Assembly: GCA_964645155.1 (NCBI GenBank)
Contig: CAZYBG010000026.1
Location: forward strand, 1-39,752
Direction: 5' to 3'
Source: CAZYBG01 sp964645155
GTDB taxonomy: Bacteria > Pseudomonadota > Alphaproteobacteria > Rhodobacterales > Rhodobacteraceae
Length of the DNA stretch: 39,752 bases
Part shown: positions 32,944-39,752 of the stretch, in pieces
Layout of the letters: each line of letters opens with the position of its first letter
Position numbering within the stretch: position 1 is the first letter of the stretch
Notes under the pieces: generated by a model
Seen by the model: the letters and a program-made list of their open reading frames with translations, nothing else
The model's database searches: none
What the model was told of the DNA's origin: nothing
Program-made: the position numbers and the translations under genes

Positions 32944-34050
32944 ATGGCTAACCCGACCCTTCTGATCCTCGCCGGAGACGGGATCGGGCCTGAAGTCATG
33001 GCCGAGGTCCGCAAGGTCATCGACTGGTTCGGGTCGAAGCGCGGCCTGCGGTTCGACGTCTCGGAAGACCTCGTCGGCGGCGCCGCCTACGACACCCACG
33101 GAACCCCCCTCGCCGATGCGACGATGGCGCGCGCGCAGGAGGTCGACGCGGTGCTTCTCGGCGCCGTCGGCGGGCCGCAATACGACAGGCTCGACTTCTC
33201 CCTGAAGCCCGAGCGTGGCCTGCTCCGCCTGCGGAAGGAGATGGACCTCTACGCCAACCTGCGGCCTGCTCAGTGTTTCGACGCGCTGGCCGACTTCTCG
33301 TCGCTCAAGCGCGAGGTGGTGGCGGGGCTCGACCTCATGATCGTGCGCGAGCTGACCTCGGGCGTCTATTTCGGCGAGCCGCGTGGGGTGTTCCGGGAGG
33401 GCAACGAACGGATCGGCATCAACACCCAGCGCTATACCGAAAGCGAGATCGCGCGCGTGGCGCGATCGGCCTTCGAGCTCGCCAGGCGCCGCAGCAATCG
33501 GGTCTGCTCGATGGAGAAGGCCAATGTCATGGAATCGGGCGTGCTCTGGCGCGAGGTGGTGCAGGAAGTGCACGACGCAGAGTACCCCGATGTCGAGCTC
33601 AGCCACATGTACGCCGATGCCGGCGCCATGCAGCTGACGCGCTGGCCGAAGCAGTTCGACGTGATCGTCACCGACAACCTCTTCGGCGACCTGCTGTCGG
33701 ACCTCGCGGCAATGCTGACCGGTTCCCTCGGAATGCTGCCGTCCGCCAGCCTCGGTGCGCCGATGGCGAACGGCCGGCCCAGAGCGCTCTACGAGCCGGT
33801 CCACGGCTCGGCGCCCGATATCGCCGGGCAGGGCAAGGCAAATCCGATCGCCTGCATCCTCTCCTTCGCGATGGCGCTGCGGTACAGCTTCGACCAGGGC
33901 GACGAGGCCGGCCGGCTGGAAGCCGCCGTACAGGCCGTGCTCGACCGTGGCCTCCGCACCGCCGACCTGATGCAGAAAGACGGCGGCGCGCCGATCAGTA
34001 CGGCAGAGATGGGCGACGCCGTCATCGCGGCGCTCGACGCAGCGCTCTAG
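32944..34050 (+). CDS. leuB: 3-isopropylmalate dehydrogenase
   Basis: LeuB oxidises and decarboxylates 3-isopropylmalate in leucine synthesis. The 368-residue protein shows LLILAGDGIGPEVM and LLGAVGGPQYD, the substrate-site RKEMDLYANLRPA and REL..GVYFGEPRG. The metal/NAD segment is TDNLFGDLLSDLAAMLTGSLGMLPSA (described by position, about 239-264), with HGSAPDIAGQGKANPIA at the cofactor site. The ATG at 32944 is used, and 30 upstream in-frame codons have no family resemblance. The nearby asd gene is another amino-acid gene often linked to leu genes in Rhodobacterales. Confidence 0.97.
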   Translation: MANPTLLILAGDGIGPEVMAEVRKVIDWFGSKRGLRFDVSEDLVGGAAYDTHGTPLADATMARAQEVDAVLLGAVGGPQYDRLDFSLKPERGLLRLRKEMDLYANLRPAQCFDALADFSSLKREVVAGLDLMIVRELTSGVYFGEPRGVFREGNERIGINTQRYTESEIARVARSAFELARRRSNRVCSMEKANVMESGVLWREVVQEVHDAEYPDVELSHMYADAGAMQLTRWPKQFDVIVTDNLFGDLLSDLAAMLTGSLGMLPSASLGAPMANGRPRALYEPVHGSAPDIAGQGKANPIACILSFAMALRYSFDQGDEAGRLEAAVQAVLDRGLRTADLMQKDGGAPISTAEMGDAVIAALDAAL

Positions 34051-34119
34051 CCGCACCTCGCCTTCATCGTCCGGGATGGTCTTCACAGCGGGCCGCACTT
34101 CGTGACATGAACCGGGGCG

Positions 34120-35115
34120 ATGGCCCCATCGCCCGGATCGACCGCCAAGGGAGCGGCGCTTGCTCTCCTCGCCTTCGGCATCTTCGCCACGCACGACGTC
34201 GTGGTGAAGTTCCTCGGCGGCCTCTACACGCCGTTCCAGATTGTCTTCTTCTCCACCCTGTTCGGCTTTCCGCTGGTGACGCTGATGCTGATCGGCGACC
34301 GGACCGACGGCAACCTCTGGCCGCGGCATCCGTGGTGGACGGCGCTGCGCACCGGCGCCGCCACCGTGACGGGTGTCTGCGCATTCTACGCCTTCGCGAC
34401 ACTGCCCCTGGCGCAGGTCTATGCGATCCTCTTCGCCGCGCCGCTGATCATCACGCTCCTCGCCATCCCGATCCTGGGCGAGAAGGTGCGGCTCCGCAGG
34501 GGCGCCGCAGTCGTCGTCGGGCTGGTCGGCGTGCTCGTCGTGCTCAGGCCGGGGCAGACCGAGTTCGCGCTCGGCCACCTCGCCGCGATCACCGCCGCCG
34601 TCACGTCGGCGGTGGCCTCGATCGTGGTGCGCAAGATCGGCAGCGAAGAGCGCAGCGCCGTGCTCCTCCTCTTCCCGATGCTCGCCAACTTCCTCGTGAT
34701 GGGCGCCGCCCTGCCGCTCTTCTACGAACCGATGCCGTTCCTGCATTTCGCCGGCGTCGCGCTGATCTCGCTCATGGGGTTCGTCGCGATGCTCTGCCTG
34801 ATCGCGGCCTACAGGCGGGCCGAGGCGGTCATCGTTGCGCCGATGCAGTACTCGCAGATCCTCTGGGCGACGGCCTACGGCTGGGTTCTCTTCGACGAGA
34901 CGATCGACCGCTACACCGCCGCCGGCGCAACGATCATCATCCTGTCGGGGATCTACATCGTGCTGCGCGAAAGCCGGGTCGGCGCCTCGCGGATGCCGGT
35001 GCTGCGCACCCGGTCGCGCGCCGAGACGGGAACCGCACCCCGCGTCAGCCTCGCCAGCCCCGAGGCGGAACGCCCCGACCAGTCGCCGGACGTACCCCGC
35101 GGCGACCCCGATTGA
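34120..35115 (+). CDS. EamA/DMT-family transporter
   Basis: This 331-residue inner-membrane protein has about ten helices in two EamA repeats (roughly 5-140 and 148-285). The first contains FATHDVVVKFLGGLYTPFQIVFF and ALPLAQVYAILFAAPLIITLLA. A hydrophilic Arg/Pro-rich tail of about 45 residues follows the last helix. Members move drugs, amino acids or other metabolites, and the substrate cannot be told from sequence. The ATG at 34120 follows GGGG closely. The distance from leuB (69 bases) makes co-transcription possible. Confidence 0.87.
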   Translation: MAPSPGSTAKGAALALLAFGIFATHDVVVKFLGGLYTPFQIVFFSTLFGFPLVTLMLIGDRTDGNLWPRHPWWTALRTGAATVTGVCAFYAFATLPLAQVYAILFAAPLIITLLAIPILGEKVRLRRGAAVVVGLVGVLVVLRPGQTEFALGHLAAITAAVTSAVASIVVRKIGSEERSAVLLLFPMLANFLVMGAALPLFYEPMPFLHFAGVALISLMGFVAMLCLIAAYRRAEAVIVAPMQYSQILWATAYGWVLFDETIDRYTAAGATIIILSGIYIVLRESRVGASRMPVLRTRSRAETGTAPRVSLASPEAERPDQSPDVPRGDPD

Positions 35116-35157
35116 CCCTTGCCAAACCACACCCGAGGCGGTAACCCGCCCGCCAGT

Positions 35158-35234
35158 CGGAGTGTAGCGCAGCCTGGTAGCGCACCTGCTTCGGGAGCAG
35201 GGGGTCGGAGGTTCGAATCCTCTCACTCCGACCA
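35158..35234 (+). tRNA. tRNA-Pro (anticodon CGG)
   Basis: This is a full 77-base cloverleaf. The acceptor stem CGGAGTG/CACTCCG is at 35158-35164 and 35224-35230. The D arm is GCGC..GCGC and the anticodon stem CCTGC/GCAGG, with a loop TTCGGGA holding CGG at 35192-35194. The T arm is GGAGG-TTCGAAT-CCTCT. The discriminator A and CCA are encoded (35231-35234). CGG reads CCG proline codons, which are frequent in these genes. Confidence 0.97.
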
Positions 35235-35298
35235 ATCCTTCCGATCCCGTCGCTGGCCGGCCCGCACGTCCCGTGCAGACACCCGTCGTGGCCGCCTT

Positions 35299-35314
35299 GC
35301 GCCGGTCCCGGCGC
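35299..35314 (+). terminator. GC hairpin downstream of tRNA-Pro
   Basis: GCGCCGG (35299-35305) and CCGGCGC (35308-35314) form a near-continuous palindrome 65 bases after the tRNA. It may define the tRNA transcript's 3' end. There is no T tract. Confidence 0.35.
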
Positions 35315-35387
35315 GGTGACCGGGGGGTGCTGTTGAATCCGGCCGGTTTCTCGGGCAGGCATGCGCCGGGGATTACGAGGCACAGCG

Positions 35388-36398
35388 ATGACGACGACCG
35401 TCCTTCTGACCGGCGGGGCCGGCTATATCGGCTCGCACACCTTCGTGGCGCTGCGCGCGGCCGGCCATGACGCGGTCGTCCTCGACAACTTCTCGAACGC
35501 GCGGGCTGACGTGCCGGACCGGCTCGAGGTCATCACCGGCGCGCCGGTTGAGGTCTATCGCGGCGACGTGCGCGACCGCGCGCTGCTTGGCCGCATCTTC
35601 GCCGCCCATCCGATCGGCGCCGTCGTCCACTTCGCCGCGCTGAAGGCGGTGGGCGAGTCGGTCGAGCGGCCGCTCGACTACATCGATGTCAACGTGACCG
35701 GCCTCATCGCGCTGCTCCAGGCGATGCGCGAGGGCGGCTGCCGCCGGCTCGTCTTCTCCTCGACGGCGACCGTCTACGGCACGCCCGAGATCTGGCCGAT
35801 CCCCGAGACGCTGCCGCTCAGCTACACCAGCCCCTATGCCTTCACCAAGCTGACCTGCGAGCGCATCCTGGAGCAGACCGCTGCCGCCGACCCGGGCTGG
35901 GCCTTCGCCACGCTGCGCTATTTCAATCCGGTCGGCGCCCATGCCTCGGGGCTGATCGGCGAGGATCCGCAGGACATCCCGAACAATCTCGTCCCCTACA
36001 TCGCCGAGGTGGCGATGGGCAAACGCGCGGCGCTGCGCGTCTTCGGCAACGACTACGACACCCCGGACGGCACCGGTCTGCGCGACTACATTCATGTCGA
36101 GGACCTGGCCCGCGGCCATGTCGTCTCGCTCGGCCATCTGCTCGCCACGGGGGAGAGCCACACCGTGAACCTCGGCACCGGCAAGCCCTCGTCGGTGCTG
36201 GAGATGCTCGCCGCCTATTCCCGTGCCGTCGGCCGTGAGCTACCCTTCGTCATTGCGCCGCGGCGGCCGGGCGACGTCCCGGTCCTCGTGGCCGATCCCG
36301 GCAGGGCCGAAGCACTCCTCGGCTTCCGGGCCGAACGGACGATCGACGAGATGTGCGCCTCATCCTGGGCCTTCGTGTCTCGGCGACGCAACGGGTGA
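35388..36398 (+). CDS. galE: UDP-glucose 4-epimerase
   Basis: GalE interconverts UDP-glucose and UDP-galactose. The 336-residue SDR protein has VLLTGGAGYIGSHTFVAL at the NAD site and VHFAALKAVGESVERPLDYI. The catalytic Ser is in VFSSTATVYG and the Tyr-Lys pair in SPYAFTKLTCERIL. RYFNPVGAHASG and DYIHVEDLARGH follow. GAGG (35377-35380) lies 7 bases before the ATG at 35388, which fixes the start over an earlier in-frame codon. It would supply UDP-Gal for the ExoY-initiated EPS (the exoB role), although it sits apart from the main locus. Confidence 0.97.
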   Translation: MTTTVLLTGGAGYIGSHTFVALRAAGHDAVVLDNFSNARADVPDRLEVITGAPVEVYRGDVRDRALLGRIFAAHPIGAVVHFAALKAVGESVERPLDYIDVNVTGLIALLQAMREGGCRRLVFSSTATVYGTPEIWPIPETLPLSYTSPYAFTKLTCERILEQTAAADPGWAFATLRYFNPVGAHASGLIGEDPQDIPNNLVPYIAEVAMGKRAALRVFGNDYDTPDGTGLRDYIHVEDLARGHVVSLGHLLATGESHTVNLGTGKPSSVLEMLAAYSRAVGRELPFVIAPRRPGDVPVLVADPGRAEALLGFRAERTIDEMCASSWAFVSRRRNG

Positions 36399-36402
36399 GA
36401 GC

Positions 36403-37320
36403 TTGGCCGATACCGTCACGCATGACGCCTTCGTCAGGGACCTGCCGTCCGAGACGCGGGCCGCGCTGACCGTTCGGGAAGATGCGCCCGGTCTGCGGCG
36501 GCTGACCGCGCATGCGGGCCTTGTCATCGGCCTCGGCGCGCTGATATCGGCGGGTGTTCCGGGCTGGTGGGTGCTCGTGCTGCCGCAGGGGGTACTCATC
36601 GTCTTTCTCTTCACGCTCCTCCACGAGACGGTCCACCGCACCGCCTTCTCGACCGGGTGGCTGAACGACCGGGTGGCGCAGGCGGCGGGCGTTCTGCTGC
36701 TGATCCCGGCCGAATGGTTCCGGCTTTTCCACTTCGCGCATCATCGCCACACCCAGGACCCCGAGCGCGACCCCGAGCTGGCATCGGCCAAACCAGAGAC
36801 CCGGCGCGCCTATGTGCTGCACGTCTCGGGGCTGCCGCTCTGGTGGGCGGCGGCAAAAGTGCTGATCGCCAACGCAGCGGGGCGAAACCGCGACGGCTTC
36901 GTGCCCCCGGCCGCGCGCACCGGGGTAACGCGCGAGGCGCGGGCGATGCTTACGCTCTATCTCGCGCTCGGCGGGCTGTCGGCGCTGGCGGGCTCGGCGG
37001 CGCTCCTCTGGGTCTGGATCGTTCCGGCCCTCGTCGGGCAGCCGTTCCTCCGGCTCTACCTGCTGGCCGAGCATGGGCGCTGCCCGTTCGTGGCGAACAT
37101 GTTCGAGAACTCGCGCACCACCTTCACCAGCCGGCTGGTCCGGGCGGTCGCATGGAACATGCCCTACCACGCCGAGCATCACGCCTTTCCCGCGGTGCCG
37201 TTCCACCGCCTGCCCGACCTGCACCGCCTGGCGGCCGCGCACCTGCGGACGACCGAGGACGGCTACGCCCGCTTCACCGCCGGCTATGTCGCATCGCTCA
37301 GCGGCGGGGCAGCGCGATGA
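36403..37320 (+). CDS. Fatty acid desaturase family protein
   Basis: This 305-residue membrane protein has the three His boxes of the desaturase/hydroxylase superfamily: HETVHRTAF (about 75-83), HFAHHRHTQD (about 105-114) and HAEHHAFP (about 248-255). Four or so membrane helices lie between them. These enzymes use a di-iron centre and O2 to modify acyl chains or similar hydrophobic substrates, and the exact substrate is unknown. The only good start is TTG at 36403, five bases after the galE stop and preceded by GGTGAG. The stop overlaps the next gene's ATG (ATGA). Linkage to galE and an MttB-type gene is unusual. Confidence 0.83.
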   Translation: MADTVTHDAFVRDLPSETRAALTVREDAPGLRRLTAHAGLVIGLGALISAGVPGWWVLVLPQGVLIVFLFTLLHETVHRTAFSTGWLNDRVAQAAGVLLLIPAEWFRLFHFAHHRHTQDPERDPELASAKPETRRAYVLHVSGLPLWWAAAKVLIANAAGRNRDGFVPPAARTGVTREARAMLTLYLALGGLSALAGSAALLWVWIVPALVGQPFLRLYLLAEHGRCPFVANMFENSRTTFTSRLVRAVAWNMPYHAEHHAFPAVPFHRLPDLHRLAAAHLRTTEDGYARFTAGYVASLSGGAAR

Positions 37321-38819
37321 CCCGTCACGCCCGCCGGGGGCAGCGACCCGCGCCGCGCGCCGTCGATTACCGCCGGACGCATCACCCGTTCCCGCCGCAG
37401 GCGATCTTCTCGGCCGACGAGGTGGCGATGCTGCACGACGCGGCGCTCCGCGTCCTCGAAGAACTCGGCATCATGGTGCTCCTGCCCGAGGCACGCGGCC
37501 TTCTCCGCGATGCCGGTGCGCTGGTCGACGACGACCTGAAGGTGCGCGTCGGGCGCGACATCGTCGCCGCCACGCTGGCCGAGGCGCCGCGGCGGATCCG
37601 CCTGCGCGCCGCCAACCCCGATCGCGAGCGCGACTATGCCGACGGCGAAATGCTGTTCTCGGCCGGCGCGGGCTGCCCCAACGCCTTCGACCTCGACCGC
37701 GGCCGCCGCCCCGGCAGCCTGCGCGACTACGAGGAGGCGCTGGTCCTCCACCAATCGTTCGACGCGCTGCACAAGCTCACATCATCCGCCGAGCCGCAGG
37801 ACGTGCCGGTTCACCTGCGCCACTACGCGATGATGAAGGGGCAGCTCACGCTCGGCGACAAGCCGATGTTCGTCTACGCCCGCGGCCGGGGGCAGGTCAC
37901 GCAGAGCTTCGAGATGATCCGCGTCGGGCTGGATCTCTCCGAAGCCGACTGGGCGGCGGGCGTCTGGGCCTCGACCGTCATCAACACCAACTCGCCCCGC
38001 CTGCTCGACAACCCGATGGCCGAGGGCATCATCGACTTCGCCCGTGCCGGGCAGATGTCGATCATCACGCCGTTCTGTCTGATGGGCGCCATGGCGCCGG
38101 TCACCGTGGGCGGTGCGCTTGTCCTGCAGCACGCCGAGGCGCTGGCCTGCATCGCGCTGGCGCAGATCGCCCGCCCCGGCGCGCCGGTCAGCTACGGCGG
38201 CTTCGGTTCGAACGTCCACATGAAGTCGGGCGCGCCGGCCTTCGGCACGCCCGAGCACGTCCGGATGCAGCTCGGCTCGGGCCAACTCGCGCGCCATATC
38301 GGCCTGCCCTGGCGATCGGCGGCCGGGTCGGCCGGAAACATCCACGATGCCCAGGCGGCGACCGAGAACGACATGGGCCTCTTCGGCGCGCTGCTGGCCA
38401 ACGCGACGCTGACGATCCATGCCGCAGGCTGGCTGGAAGGGGGCCTGACCTTCGGCTACGAGAAGTTCATCTGCGACATGGAAGCGGTCGAGGCGCTCTG
38501 CGAGCTGGCCACGCCCTTCGAGGTCGACACCGCCTTCGAGGCACTTGCCGAGGTCGCGCCGGGCGGCCACTTCTTCGCTGCCGCGCACACGATGGCGCGC
38601 TATGCCAGCGCTTTCCGCGAGCCGCTGGTGGCAGACCTTTCGAACCACGGCAGATGGAGCGAGGCGGGCGCCCGCACCTCGCCCGAGCGCGCCACCGCCG
38701 AGTGGAAACGGCGCCTGGCCGAGACGCCGCGGCCGGCGCAGGCCGAGGCCGCGGCCGAGCGGCTGGCGCCCTGGATCGAGGCGGGCGCCAGAGCCGGCGG
38801 CGCGCAGCCGGTCGACTGA
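37317..38819 (+). CDS. Trimethylamine methyltransferase (MttB)-family protein, non-pyrrolysine
   Basis: This 500-residue protein of the MttB superfamily has LHDAALRVLEELGIMV near the N-terminus, LFSAGAGCPNAFDLDRG and HKLTSSAEPQDVPVHLRHY. A TIM-barrel-like body holds INTNSPRLLDNPMAEGIIDFA and SIITPFCLMGAMAPVTV. PWRSAAGSAGNIHDAQA and EKFICDMEAVEAL follow. There is no in-frame TAG, so it is a non-Pyl member. Such proteins demethylate quaternary amines such as glycine betaine or carnitine onto a corrinoid protein, but no corrinoid protein is seen in the window, so the substrate is unknown. It is coupled to the desaturase by ATGA. Confidence 0.84.
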   Translation: MTRHARRGQRPAPRAVDYRRTHHPFPPQAIFSADEVAMLHDAALRVLEELGIMVLLPEARGLLRDAGALVDDDLKVRVGRDIVAATLAEAPRRIRLRAANPDRERDYADGEMLFSAGAGCPNAFDLDRGRRPGSLRDYEEALVLHQSFDALHKLTSSAEPQDVPVHLRHYAMMKGQLTLGDKPMFVYARGRGQVTQSFEMIRVGLDLSEADWAAGVWASTVINTNSPRLLDNPMAEGIIDFARAGQMSIITPFCLMGAMAPVTVGGALVLQHAEALACIALAQIARPGAPVSYGGFGSNVHMKSGAPAFGTPEHVRMQLGSGQLARHIGLPWRSAAGSAGNIHDAQAATENDMGLFGALLANATLTIHAAGWLEGGLTFGYEKFICDMEAVEALCELATPFEVDTAFEALAEVAPGGHFFAAAHTMARYASAFREPLVADLSNHGRWSEAGARTSPERATAEWKRRLAETPRPAQAEAAAERLAPWIEAGARAGGAQPVD

Positions 38820-38937
38820 CCCGCCGCGGCGCAGTGCCCTGTCGGCCGCAGCCGCCGGGGACTTCGGCGGCCGGTCTCTTCCCTCGCTGCGCGGCGTGCG
38901 TTAAGGGGCGCCGTCCTTCGAGACAATGGAGACCGAC

Positions 38938-39752
38938 ATGGGTTATCGAGTCGTCGTCGCGGGCGCCACGGGCAACGTGGGCCGCGAGATGCTGAACATC
39001 CTCGCCGAGCGCGAGTTTCCGGTCGACGAGATCGCGGCGCTTGCGTCGCGCAAGTCGCTCGGCACCGAGGTCAGCTTCGGCGACCGGACCCTGAAGACGA
39101 AGGACCTCGACACGTTCGACTTCGAGGGTTGGGACATCGCGCTCTTCGCCATCGGCGCCGAAGCGACCAAGACGTACGGGCCGAAGGCGGCGCGGGCGGG
39201 CTGCGTCGTGATCGACAACTCGTCGCTCTATCGCTACGACCCCGAGGTCCCGCTGATCGTGCCCGAGGTGAATGCCGACGCGATCGGGGCCTATCGCAAC
39301 AAGATGATCATCGCCAACCCGAACTGCTCGACGGCGCAGCTGGTGGTGGCGCTGAAGCCGCTGCACGACCGCGCGCGGGTGAAGCGGGTGGTGGTCGCCA
39401 CCTACCAGTCGGTCTCAGGCGCCGGCAAGGAGGGGCTGGACGAGCTCTGGAACCAGACCAAGGGCATGTACGTCCCCGGCCAGGAGGTCGCGCCGAAGAA
39501 GTTCCAGAAGCAGATCGCCTTCAACGTGATCCCGCAGATCGACGCCTTCCTCGACTCCGGAGATACCAAGGAGGAGTGGAAGATGGTGGCCGAGACGAAG
39601 AAGATCCTCGACACCTCGGTGAAGGTCACCGCGACCTGCGTCCGGGTGCCGGTCTTCGTCGGCCATTCCGAGGCGGTGAACGTCGAGTTCGAGGAGTTCC
39701 TCGACGAGGACGAGGCGCGCGACATCCTGCGCGAGGCGCCCGGCGTGCTGGT
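38938..39752 (+). CDS. asd: Aspartate-semialdehyde dehydrogenase, 5' part (runs off window)
   Basis: Asd reduces aspartyl phosphate in the lysine/threonine/methionine/diaminopimelate pathway. The first 271 codons are present. The N-terminus VVVAGATGNVGREML binds NADP, and IALFAIGAEATKTYGPKAA and VVIDNSSLYR follow. The nucleophile Cys is in IIANPNCSTAQLV (about residue 129), with ATYQSVSGAGKEGLDEL and FNVIPQIDAFLDSG downstream. GGAG (38928-38931) lies 6 bases before the ATG. The frame is still open at the last base, so the C-terminus is missing only because the window ends. Confidence 0.97.
   Translation, partial: MGYRVVVAGATGNVGREMLNILAEREFPVDEIAALASRKSLGTEVSFGDRTLKTKDLDTFDFEGWDIALFAIGAEATKTYGPKAARAGCVVIDNSSLYRYDPEVPLIVPEVNADAIGAYRNKMIIANPNCSTAQLVVALKPLHDRARVKRVVVATYQSVSGAGKEGLDELWNQTKGMYVPGQEVAPKKFQKQIAFNVIPQIDAFLDSGDTKEEWKMVAETKKILDTSVKVTATCVRVPVFVGHSEAVNVEFEEFLDEDEARDILREAPGVL

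Noticed and set aside
32719..35235. 838-codon minus-strand open frame opposite leuB and the EamA transporter
   Set aside because: It runs antisense through leuB, the transporter and the tRNA, and its start region resembles translated tRNA complement. It is a shadow, not a gene.
37317..38819. Pyrrolysine-containing TMA methyltransferase (MttB)
   Set aside because: There is no in-frame TAG codon anywhere in the 500-residue frame, and no pyl genes are in view.

Overview
The window is 39.75 kb of G+C-rich alphaproteobacterial chromosome, most likely from the Rhodobacterales. This rests on the gene order phoH-ybeY-corC-lnt-metK-trmB, a SAM/SAH-type riboswitch directly before metK (a class known mainly from that order), and leuB close to asd at the far end. 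Genes are tightly packed, with many ATGA/GTGA stop-start overlaps. No insertion sequence, phage or CRISPR signature was seen.

Layout: (1) 1-6165, housekeeping: 3' part of phoH, ybeY, corC-like CBS protein, lnt, riboswitch-metK, trmB, and a small periplasmic OmpA-like protein. (2) 6412-13429, first half of a succinoglycan-like exopolysaccharide (EPS) locus on the + strand: galU/exoN, exoL-like, exoA, exoM, exoP, and a small ExoX/SyrA-like membrane protein. (3) 13418-19006, minus strand: a complete six-gene lasso-peptide operon, reading A (51-aa precursor), B1 (PqqD-like leader binder), B2 (transglutaminase-like leader protease), C (asparagine-synthetase-like cyclase), K (HPr-kinase-like peptide kinase) and D (ABC exporter). 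A divergent nucleotidyltransferase of the kind seen with lasso clusters follows at 19311-20480. (4) 20483-29082, second half of the EPS locus: two GT2 glycosyltransferases, exoK-like GH16 glycanase, exoQ polymerase, exoV-like pyruvyltransferase, Wzx/ExoT flippase, exoF and exoY. (5) 29406-32726, rmlCBDA for dTDP-L-rhamnose. (6) 32944-39752: leuB, an EamA transporter, tRNA-Pro(CGG), galE, a fatty-acid desaturase, a non-pyrrolysine MttB-family protein, and asd running off the end.

How they fit together: GalU, GalE and RmlABCD supply UDP-Glc, UDP-Gal and dTDP-Rha. ExoY starts the lipid-linked repeat, and ExoA/L/M/O-type transferases extend it. ExoV adds pyruvate, the flippase and ExoQ handle Wzx/Wzy-type flipping and polymerisation, ExoP and ExoF govern chain length and export, and ExoK trims the polymer. 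The main discovery is the lasso operon lodged between the two EPS halves. Its precursor is below the usual size cut-off for gene calling. It has the leader motif YxxPxLxxxG, a Thr at -2, a core starting with Gly, an Asp at core position 9 for the macrolactam ring, and a C-terminal Ser that the neighbouring kinase could phosphorylate.
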